NCBI RefSeq assembly: GCF_900626285.1
Contig: NZ_LR131147.1
Location: 2,217,348-2,239,702, forward strand
Direction of reading: 5' to 3'
DNA from: Intestinimonas massiliensis (ex Afouda et al. 2020)
GTDB taxonomy: Bacteria > Bacillota > Clostridia > Oscillospirales > Oscillospiraceae
Length of the DNA stretch: 22,355 nt
The position numbers and the translations under genes were made by a program. Position 1 is the first letter of the stretch. Every line of letters begins with the position of its first letter. Below are positions 7,480 through 13,101 of the stretch, piece by piece. The notes under the pieces are model-generated. The model saw only the letters and a list, made by a program, of their open reading frames with translations, searched no databases and was not told where the DNA came from.

Positions 7480-7614
7480 TCAGTGGGTCAGACGGGCGCG
7501 GCCTTTCGCGCGGCGGCGAGCCAGGACCTTGCGGCCGTTGGCGGTGCGCATGCGCTTGCGGAACCCGTGCTCCTTGGAGCGCTGGCGCTTCTTGGGCTGA
7601 TAGGTACGAACCAT
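7480..7614 (-). CDS. rpmH: 50S ribosomal protein L34
   Basis: The 44-residue, very basic ribosomal protein L34, a component of the large subunit. Both ends are typical: MVRTYQPKKRQRSKEHGF at the start, then RKRM...NGRKVLAARRAKGR before the end. The ATG at 7614 is preceded, seven bases away, by AGGAGGTG (7622-7629), a full 8-base match to the 16S anti-Shine-Dalgarno sequence, which fits a highly expressed gene. It is the first gene of the minus-strand operon rpmH-rnpA-yidD-yidC-jag, driven by the near-perfect promoter at 7731-7760 through a leader of about 110 bases. Confidence 0.97.
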   Translation of the reverse strand: MVRTYQPKKRQRSKEHGFRKRMRTANGRKVLARRRAKGRARLTH

Positions 7615-7642
7615 GTGGGGACACCTCCTGTAAAAAGATCGA

Positions 7643-7677
7643 CGGGAAATCCCGCCTCCACAACAGCCTTCCGGCTG
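7643..7677 (-). promoter_or_regulatory. Two small hairpins in the rpmH leader
   Basis: On the minus strand, CAGCC/GGCTG closes a GGAA tetraloop of GNRA type (7664-7677), and CGGG/CCCG closes ATTT (7643-7654), just upstream of the AGGAGGTG site. They lie in the transcribed leader. They may affect stability or translation of the L34 message; no known riboswitch is recognised. Confidence 0.4.
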
Positions 7678-7730
7678 CGGTTGACAAAGGAAACTGCTTT
7701 ACACTGTGCCGCATATACGGCGCACATGGT

Positions 7731-7760
7731 ATTATAGCCTATTTAAAAATCACCTGTCAA
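7731..7760 (-). promoter_or_regulatory. Promoter for the rpmH operon
   Basis: A near-perfect sigma-A promoter on the minus strand: -35 TTGACA (7755-7760) and -10 TATAAT (7731-7736) separated by 18 bp. Both hexamers match consensus fully. The distance to the rpmH ATG implies a leader of roughly 110 bases. Confidence 0.9.
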
Positions 7761-7897
7761 CCATAAGTTTGGATCTTTTTTTGTTTTTTTCTCCCAACTG
7801 AGACACAAATACAATATCTTGTGTTTCCATTTTTCCATAAACCCCAGACGCCCCTCCCCCCCTCCGGAAAAAGGAATTCTTTTTTATATAGTATCCG

Positions 7898-7926
7898 TTG
7901 CGCCGGAGCCGTTTTTTTGGTATAAT
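7898..7926 (+). promoter_or_regulatory. Promoter for dnaA
   Basis: A consensus -10 TATAAT (7921-7926) preceded by TGG (extended -10), with a weak -35 TTGCGC (7898-7903) at 17 bp. It is placed about 35 bases before the dnaA start and is the clearest promoter on this strand in the gap. Confidence 0.75.
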
Positions 7927-7966
7927 CAATTGGATATGTAATTCTACCGAAAGAGGTGGTTTTTTC

Positions 7967-9280
7967 GTGAATTTACCGGCCGATCTTTGGGCCAAGGTAC
8001 TCTCCCTGATGGAAGGGGAGATGACCGCCACCACCATCAACACCTGGTTTGACGACGCCACCGCCGTGGCGCTGGAGGCAAACCGGTTTGTCATTCATAC
8101 CCCCTCCAACTTCAAGCGGGACATCATCCAGTCCCGGTACGTGCCCGTCATCCAGAAGGCCCTCCATGAGCTCTTTTCCGCCGAGTTTGAGGTGGTTGTA
8201 CTGGGGGAGGGGGAGCTGGAGGGTTATGGCAAGCCTGTGGACGATGTGTTTCTCCCCGGCACGGAGGAGTATACCTTTGAGCGGTTCGTGGTGGGCTCCT
8301 CCAACAAATTCGCCCACGCGGCGGCTCTGGCGGTGGCCGAGCAGCCCGCCAAGACCTACAACCCCCTGTTCATCTACGGCGAGTCCGGCCTGGGCAAGAC
8401 CCACCTGCTGTACGCCATCGCCCACAAGATCCACCGGGACCACCCGGAATACCGGATCGTGTACATCAAGGGAGATTCCTTCACCAACGAGCTGATCCAG
8501 GCCATCCGGGAGGGCCGCAACCCGGAGTTCCGGGAAAAATACCGGTCCGCCGACGTGTTCCTCATGGACGACGTGCAGTTTATCGCCGGCAGGGAATCTA
8601 CCCAGGAGGAGATGTTCCACACCTTCAACACCCTGTATGAGGCGGGCCGTCAGATCGTGTTCACCGCCGACCGCCCCCCCAAGGAGATGCTGCGGCTGGA
8701 CGACCGGCTGCGCACCCGGTTCGAGTGGGGCCTGCCCGTGGACATCCAGCCCCCCGACTATGAGACCCGGGTGGCCATCATCAAGAACAAGGCCATCCGC
8801 CGGGGCATGAACCTGCCCGACCCGGTCCTGCAGTACATTGCCGAGAACATCACCTCCAATGTGCGGCAGATTGAGGGCACGGTGAACAAGATCCTGGCCT
8901 TCCAGGAGTTGATGGGGGAGAGCGTGGACGTGGACACCGTCACAAGGGCGGTACGGGACATGTTCAAGGACAAGGCGGAATTTCTCCCCTCGCCGGAGGT
9001 CATCATTGACGAGGTGGGCAAGTTCTACAACATCGACCCGGAGGCCATCCGGGGCCAGGGCCGCACCAAGGACACCGCCCTGGCCCGGCAGATCGCCATG
9101 TATCAGATCCGCCGGATGACCAATCTGTCCCTGAAGGAGATCGGCAAGGAGTTCGAGGGGAGAGACCACACCACCGTCATGCACTCCATCGACCGGATCG
9201 AAAAGCTGACCAAGCAGTCCCCCGAGATCGCCGAGGTCATCAAGGACATCAACGCCAATATCAACGCCCGGTACGAGTAG
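7967..9280 (+). CDS. dnaA: Chromosomal replication initiator protein DnaA
   Basis: The AAA+ initiator that binds DnaA boxes, melts the origin and loads the helicase. The start is GTG at 7967, seven to eight bases after GAGGTGG, giving a 437-residue protein that begins with the expected NLPADLWAKVLSL. Domain I covers about 1-80; domain II is very short (about 82-100). The AAA+ domain has Walker A GESGLGKTH (138-146), Walker B VFLMDDVQF and the arginine-finger region DDRLRTRFEWG. The C-terminal domain IV carries the DNA-binding signature GRDHTTVMHSIDRIEK (from residue 398). An earlier ATG in frame at 7898 would translate through the promoter and is rejected. Divergent from rpmH; dnaN follows after the origin. 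Confidence 0.98.
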   Translation: MNLPADLWAKVLSLMEGEMTATTINTWFDDATAVALEANRFVIHTPSNFKRDIIQSRYVPVIQKALHELFSAEFEVVVLGEGELEGYGKPVDDVFLPGTEEYTFERFVVGSSNKFAHAAALAVAEQPAKTYNPLFIYGESGLGKTHLLYAIAHKIHRDHPEYRIVYIKGDSFTNELIQAIREGRNPEFREKYRSADVFLMDDVQFIAGRESTQEEMFHTFNTLYEAGRQIVFTADRPPKEMLRLDDRLRTRFEWGLPVDIQPPDYETRVAIIKNKAIRRGMNLPDPVLQYIAENITSNVRQIEGTVNKILAFQELMGESVDVDTVTRAVRDMFKDKAEFLPSPEVIIDEVGKFYNIDPEAIRGQGRTKDTALARQIAMYQIRRMTNLSLKEIGKEFEGRDHTTVMHSIDRIEKLTKQSPEIAEVIKDINANINARYE

Positions 9281-9331
9281 CACAGGTTTTCCACCTTTCC
9301 ACCGGGTTTTGGGGAGATGTGGAAAGTGCCC

Positions 9332-9340
9332 TGTGGATAA
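9332..9340 (-). promoter_or_regulatory. Consensus DnaA box
   Basis: TGTGGATAA on the plus strand, which is TTATCCACA on the minus strand, a 9/9 match to the DnaA box consensus. It is the strongest site in the cluster. Confidence 0.92.
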
Positions 9341-9434
9341 GTTTTGCCCCGTTTTTCCCCATGTGGAAAGCGGTAAATTTCATCCACAACCCCTGTGGAC
9401 GTTTTTTTCTATGAGTCTCAACGGATTGCGGGAG

Positions 9435-9480
9435 TTTTCCACATCATTTTTCCCTACGGCTTACTATTACGACATTTATC
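9435..9480 (+). other. DnaA box followed by DnaA-trio-like tract (candidate unwinding site)
   Basis: TTTTCCACA (9435-9443) is followed, after 17 bases containing a short GC patch (CCCTACGGC), by TTACTATTACGACATTTAT (9461-9479). This reads as consecutive triplets TTA-CTA-TTA-CGA-CAT-TTA with A/T-rich character, resembling the DnaA-trio of B. subtilis (CTA-CTA-TTA repeats). The order box, GC patch, trios matches the known unwinding element, although the gap is longer than in B. subtilis. Confidence 0.5.
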
Positions 9481-9535
9481 CCCCTCTTTCTCCTGGAGGA
9501 GCGGGAGGGGAGCAGGAAACGGAGGAAGCAACGCT

Positions 9536-10648
9536 ATGAAATTCACCTGCGAAAAGGCGCTCCTACAGGCGGCCATCTCCACCACCTCCCGGGCAGTGTC
9601 ACCCAAGAGCTCCATTCCCGCCCTGGAGGGCATTCTGGTAGAGGCCGGCAACGATCTGCGCCTCACCGGCTACAATCTGGAGACCGGCATCCGCACCGTG
9701 GTGCCCGCCGAGATCCAGGAGGAGGGCACTCTGGTACTGGGGGCCCGTCTGTTTGGAGAGATCATCCGGAAAATGCCCGACGATATGGTCACCTTCCAGT
9801 CCAATAACTATATGGTCAACATCAAGTGCGGCATGAGCGAGTTCAACATCCTGGGCACCGACCCCGAGGAGTTCCCCGAGCTGCCCACCGTGGAATACCA
9901 GAATTCCCTGATTCTGGCACAGAGCAAGCTGAAGGCCATGATCTCCCAGACCCTGTTTGCCGTCAGCGACAACGAGAGCCGGCCCATCCATACCGGCTCC
10001 CTGTTCGAGGTGGACGACAGCGGCCTGACCATCGTGTCGGTGGACGGTTACCGGCTGGCCCTGCGGCATGAGGCCATCGACAAGAAGGAGGGGGCCCCGG
10101 AATTCTCCTTCGTGGTGCCCGGCGCCGCCCTGTCGGAGGTGGAAAAGATCTGCTCCGATGTGGACGAGCCGGCCTCGGTGACCCAGGGCGCCCGGCACGT
10201 CATGTTCAAAGTGGGGGACACTATGCTGGTGGCCCGCCGGCTGGAGGGCGAATTTTTGGCCTACCGCCAGGCCATCCCCCGGAACAACACCATCCATGTG
10301 GAGGGAGACACCCGGGCGCTGCTCTCCTCCATCGACCGGGTCAGCCTGATCATCAGCGATAAGCTCAAGTCCCCCCTGCGCTGCGTGTTCGACAACGGGG
10401 TGCTGAAGATCACCACCAAGACCGCCATCGGCGACGCCTATGACGAGTGCCCCATCGACGGCGACGGGGAAGGGCTGGAGATCGGCTTCAACAACAAATA
10501 CCTGATGGACGCCCTGAAGGCCGCCCCCGCCGACAAGGTGCGGCTGGAGCTGACCACCGGCGTGTCCCCCTGCGTCATCCTGCCCACCGAGGGAGAGGAG
10601 AATTTCCTGTATATGGTGCTCCCCGTCCGCCTGCGGGCCGGAGAGTAA
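9536..10648 (+). CDS. dnaN: DNA polymerase III beta subunit (sliding clamp)
   Basis: The ring-shaped clamp that tethers DNA polymerase III to DNA. The ATG at 9536 follows GGAGG and gives 370 residues, the normal size. The start MKFTCEKALLQAAISTTSRA, then SIPALEGILVEA and the end region LPTEGEENFLYMVLPVRL, are characteristic of all three clamp folds. A longer frame beginning at 9395 runs through the origin and is rejected. It is separated from dnaA by oriC and followed 28 bases later by a thioesterase gene, an insertion relative to the B. subtilis order. Confidence 0.98.
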   Translation: MKFTCEKALLQAAISTTSRAVSPKSSIPALEGILVEAGNDLRLTGYNLETGIRTVVPAEIQEEGTLVLGARLFGEIIRKMPDDMVTFQSNNYMVNIKCGMSEFNILGTDPEEFPELPTVEYQNSLILAQSKLKAMISQTLFAVSDNESRPIHTGSLFEVDDSGLTIVSVDGYRLALRHEAIDKKEGAPEFSFVVPGAALSEVEKICSDVDEPASVTQGARHVMFKVGDTMLVARRLEGEFLAYRQAIPRNNTIHVEGDTRALLSSIDRVSLIISDKLKSPLRCVFDNGVLKITTKTAIGDAYDECPIDGDGEGLEIGFNNKYLMDALKAAPADKVRLELTTGVSPCVILPTEGEENFLYMVLPVRLRAGE

Positions 10649-10676
10649 AAATTACGGAAAGCGAGGAAAAAACCCC

Positions 10677-11099
10677 TTGGAACTCCATCCTTATCTGCAC
10701 AAAGTGCAGTTTTATGAGACCGACGGCATGAGCATTGTCCACCATGGAAATCATATCCTGTGGATGGAGGAGGCCCGCACCGACTTTCTGGACCAGCTGG
10801 GCTGGGGCTACGAGAAGGCGGTGGAGGCGGGCATCGACTTTGCCGTATACAGCGTGTCCTGCGCCTACAAGTCCATGATCCGGTTCGGGGAGACGGTGGC
10901 CATCACCCTGAAGGTGAATAAGCTCCATCAGGCCAAAATGGAGCTGGGCTATACCATGGTGGATTCAGTCACCGGCCAGCTCCGGGCGGAGGGCACCAGC
11001 GTCCACTTCTTCTACGACCGGGCCAAGGGCCGTCCGGTGTCCCTGAAGCGGGCGCTGCCCGAGGTGTACGCCTTGCTGGAATCCCTCGCGGAGCAATGA
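10677..11099 (+). CDS. Acyl-CoA thioesterase, 4HBT (YbgC/FadM-like) hotdog-fold
   Basis: A 140-residue single hotdog-domain protein. The N-terminal motif YETDGMSIVHHGNHILWMEE matches the active site of the 4-hydroxybenzoyl-CoA thioesterase group, with Asp16 as the expected catalytic residue and the EEAR helix after it. These enzymes hydrolyse acyl-CoA or acyl-ACP esters; the substrate is not predictable. It starts with TTG at 10677, with a GAGG about ten bases upstream and only 28 bases after dnaN; no ATG exists nearer the motif. The start is thus weak, which suggests modest expression. It sits inside the replication cluster, ten bases before the S4 protein gene. Confidence 0.88.
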   Translation: MELHPYLHKVQFYETDGMSIVHHGNHILWMEEARTDFLDQLGWGYEKAVEAGIDFAVYSVSCAYKSMIRFGETVAITLKVNKLHQAKMELGYTMVDSVTGQLRAEGTSVHFFYDRAKGRPVSLKRALPEVYALLESLAEQ

Positions 11100-11109
11100 G
11101 GAGGGGAAC

Positions 11110-11322
11110 ATGGAAAAAAGACAGGTAAAAATCACCACCGAATATATCAAGCTGGAGGCCCTGCTGAAATTCGAGGGCCTGGCGGAGACCGGCGGAGACG
11201 CCAAGGAGCGGATCCAGGCCGGTGAGGTGACGGTGAACGGCGAGGTATGCACCATGCGGGGCAAGAAGCTGCGCCCCGGGGATAAGGCCGCCCTGGACGG
11301 GGTGGAGCTGGAAGTGGTATGA
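11110..11322 (+). CDS. yaaA: S4-domain RNA-binding protein YaaA-like (RlbA)
   Basis: A 70-residue S4-like RNA-binding protein, the short family always found between dnaN and recF in Firmicutes, and thought to act in ribosome or RNA handling. The sequence shows IKLEALLKFEGLAETGG followed by AKERIQAGEVTVNGEV, the S4 alpha-L motif, and RPGDKAALDG near the end. A GAGGGG site lies seven bases before ATG. Its stop overlaps the recF start as ATGA (11319-11322), so recF translation is probably coupled to it. Confidence 0.94.
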   Translation: MEKRQVKITTEYIKLEALLKFEGLAETGGDAKERIQAGEVTVNGEVCTMRGKKLRPGDKAALDGVELEVV

Positions 11323-12425
11323 TCGTCCGCTCCCTCACCCTGGACTTTTTCCGCAACTACCCCCACTTTGAGGGGGAGTTTTCCTCAAATGTCAATGTGA
11401 TCTGGGGAGAAAACGCCCAGGGCAAGACCAATCTGCTGGAGGGGATCGCCTATCTGTCCACCGCCTCCTCCCACCGGGCCAGGTACGACAGGGAGCTGAT
11501 CCAGTTCGGGGTGGACCACGCCTTCGTAAAGGGGGAGGTGGAGGCCCGGGACCGGGTGTTCACCCTGGAGGCCCGGCTGAGCCGGGGGGCCAGGCGGCAG
11601 CTCTTCTCCAACGGGGTGCGGCTGAAAACCGCCGGGGAGCTGGCTGGGGTGCTGAACACCGTGCTCTTCTGCCCGGAGGACCTGTGGCTCATCCGGGAGG
11701 GGGCGGCGGTGCGCCGGAAATTTCTGGACAGCTGCATCTGCCAGCTGCGGCCCAAATACGCCGAGGCCCTGGCGGAGTACCGCCGGCTGTATGAGCACAA
11801 GACCCGGATCCTCCGGGACTGGGAGGAGCACCCATCCCTGCTGGATACCCTGGACGAGTTCAATCTCCGCATGGCCCAGACGGGAGCCCTCATCATCCAC
11901 TACCGGGCCCACTTCATCCGCCGGCTGGGGGAGGTGACCCCCGCCATCCACCGGGACTTCTCCGGGGGGCGGGAGGAGCTGGAGCTGGGGTATGAGACGG
12001 TGAGCACCGTCACAGATCCGCTGGCCCCCGCCCGCACCATCCTGGAGCAGCTGCTGGCCCATCAGGAATCCCACCGGCGGGCGGGAATGGGTTCCCGGCA
12101 GTGTCTGTCCCGGCCCCACAAGGACGATCTGGCGGGAGAGCTCAACGGCCTGTCCGCCCGGCAGTTCGCCTCCCCGGGCCAGACCCGGACGGCGGCATTG
12201 TCCCTGAAGCTGGCTTCCCGGGAAATCTTCTTTCAGGAGACCGGGGAGTGGCCGGTGCTGCTGCTGGACGACGTTTTATCCGAACTGGACGGAAAGCGGC
12301 AGGAATTTGTACTCAAACGGATCACCAACGGGCAGGTTTTCATCACCTGCTGTGAGGAGATGGATCTGTCCCGGCTGGGGAGTGCCCGTACCTTCCACAT
12401 CCGGGACGGGGCGTTGGTGAGATAA
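11319..12425 (+). CDS. recF: DNA replication and repair protein RecF
   Basis: An SMC-like ATPase that helps load RecA at single-strand gaps together with RecO and RecR. Residues 1-40 include the N-terminal strand and Walker A GENAQGKTN (30-38); the signature-like region FASPGQTRTAALSLKLA and Walker B PVLLLDDVLSELD lie near the C-terminus. The length of 368 is typical. The ATG is inside the S4 gene's stop codon. Nine bases separate it from the next gene, so it is part of the same transcription unit. Confidence 0.97.
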   Translation: MIVRSLTLDFFRNYPHFEGEFSSNVNVIWGENAQGKTNLLEGIAYLSTASSHRARYDRELIQFGVDHAFVKGEVEARDRVFTLEARLSRGARRQLFSNGVRLKTAGELAGVLNTVLFCPEDLWLIREGAAVRRKFLDSCICQLRPKYAEALAEYRRLYEHKTRILRDWEEHPSLLDTLDEFNLRMAQTGALIIHYRAHFIRRLGEVTPAIHRDFSGGREELELGYETVSTVTDPLAPARTILEQLLAHQESHRRAGMGSRQCLSRPHKDDLAGELNGLSARQFASPGQTRTAALSLKLASREIFFQETGEWPVLLLDDVLSELDGKRQEFVLKRITNGQVFITCCEEMDLSRLGSARTFHIRDGALVR

Positions 12426-12434
12426 GGAGAACCT

Positions 12435-12746
12435 ATGCCCATTATCATCGGCATTTTCTGTATCTTGCCCCTGCTGCTGGGGCTGGCGGTGGAGTATCTG
12501 GTCTGCCGGTTTCTGAAGAAGAAGCTGTGGCGGGCCCTGCCGCCCCTGGTCGTCCTGATCCTGGCCGCTCTGGTGACCGCCGGACGGCTGGGCGTGTGGG
12601 AGGCGGACGAATCCCCGGTGACCCAGCTGCTGTTTGTCCCCGGCCTGCCCGCCCTGTGCGCCCTGATGGGTACGCTGCTGGGCTGGCGGCTGTGGAAAAA
12701 GCTGTGGGGCCCCAGGGTGATCTGGGAACACAGGAGGAGGGACTGA
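12435..12746 (+). CDS. Small hydrophobic membrane protein of unknown function
   Basis: I do not recognise this 103-residue protein. It has three hydrophobic stretches (about 2-25, 35-54 and 66-85) with a KKK patch between the first two, suggesting three membrane spans with basic cytoplasmic ends (WEHRRRD at the C-terminus). It has a GGAGA site and lies between recF and remB in the same operon, where B. subtilis has no gene; the next gene begins one base after its stop. The codon character matches the neighbours, so it is probably a real gene, but no function can be assigned. Confidence 0.75.
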   Translation: MPIIIGIFCILPLLLGLAVEYLVCRFLKKKLWRALPPLVVLILAALVTAGRLGVWEADESPVTQLLFVPGLPALCALMGTLLGWRLWKKLWGPRVIWEHRRRD

Positions 12747-12747
12747 A

Positions 12748-13011
12748 ATGTATCTGCATCTGGGCCAGAGCGTGGTGGTCCCCTTCCGGGACGTGGTGGG
12801 GGTGTTCGACCTGGACAACACCAGCTCCTCCCATCTGACCCGGGCCTTTCTGGAGCGGGCGGAAAAGGAGAGACGGGTGGTCAACGTGTCCGACGACCTG
12901 CCCCGGTCCTTTGTGCTGTGCGCTCCGGGCAGGGGAGCGGGCACCGTCTATCTGTCTCAGCTGTCCGCCGCCACTCTGCTGCGGCGGGCGGAGAACAACA
13001 GTTTTGAATGA
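12748..13011 (+). CDS. remB: RemB (DUF370) regulator, YaaB-like
   Basis: An 87-residue DUF370 protein, the family of RemA/RemB, known in B. subtilis as regulators of biofilm matrix genes. The sequence begins MYLHLGQSVVVPFRDVVGVFDLDN and has the later SDDLPRSFVL core. Its place between recF and gyrB is the normal one for remB. The ribosome binding site (GGAGGAGGG) lies within the end of the small membrane gene, so they are co-transcribed and probably translationally linked. DNA targets here are unknown. Confidence 0.9.
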   Translation: MYLHLGQSVVVPFRDVVGVFDLDNTSSSHLTRAFLERAEKERRVVNVSDDLPRSFVLCAPGRGAGTVYLSQLSAATLLRRAENNSFE

Positions 13012-13033
13012 AGTCTGACCACGGGCCGCCGGA

Positions 13034-13065
13034 GGCGGCTCCTACGACCCATCGTAGGAGCGGCC
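13034..13065. repeat. Imperfect palindrome in the gyrB leader
   Basis: A 14-bp stem with one mismatch (13034-13047 with 13052-13065), 4-base loop CCCA and core CTCCTACGA/TCGTAGGAG. It overlaps a second hairpin, GCCGCC/GGCGGC. There is no T-run, so it is not a normal terminator. The motif with GTAGGAGCGGCC resembles dispersed intergenic palindromes I recall from GC-rich Clostridia; whether it is repeated elsewhere cannot be seen in this window. Confidence 0.45.
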
Positions 13066-13101
13066 CCTGGCTGCCCGGAAGATCCCAATGGAGGTTTTCA
13101 A

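Larger units (their letters stand above)
7615..7966. other. rpmH-dnaA divergent intergenic region
   Basis: A 352-base gene-free stretch. It holds the rpmH promoter and leader, the dnaA promoter, AT-rich tracts (around 7770-7790 and 7876-7890), a C-rich run (about 7849-7865) and a spaced inverted repeat, ACACAA (7803-7808) with TTGTGT (7819-7824), that could be an operator. I found no convincing DnaA box here, unlike the dnaA-dnaN gap, so this side does not look like a second box cluster of a bipartite origin. Confidence 0.6.
9281..9535. other. oriC: Probable replication origin oriC (DnaA box cluster)
   Basis: This 255-base gap between dnaA and dnaN holds one perfect DnaA box (9332-9340) and several near matches to TTATCCACA: TTTTCCACA (9435-9443, plus), TCATCCACA (9380-9388, plus), CTTTCCACA twice on the minus strand (9318-9326, 9362-9370) and weaker TTTTCCACC, CTTTCCACC and ACGTCCACA copies (9287-9295, 9295-9303, 9394-9402). 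A trio-like tract follows. Gene strand switches at dnaA (minus to the left, plus to the right), as expected at an origin. The dnaN ribosome binding site (GGAGG) is at its right end. Confidence 0.88.

Noticed and set aside
7681..7705. TTGACA on the plus strand as a second dnaA promoter
   Set aside because: No -10 hexamer at 15-19 bp; it is inside the rpmH leader on the other strand.
7898..7966. Upstream in-frame ATG for dnaA
   Set aside because: It overlaps the -35 and the -10 of the promoter and has no ribosome binding site; GTG at 7967 gives the family N-terminus.
9395..9535. Upstream in-frame ATG for dnaN
   Set aside because: It would translate through the DnaA box cluster, and the extra residues do not match the clamp; ATG at 9536 has GGAGG.
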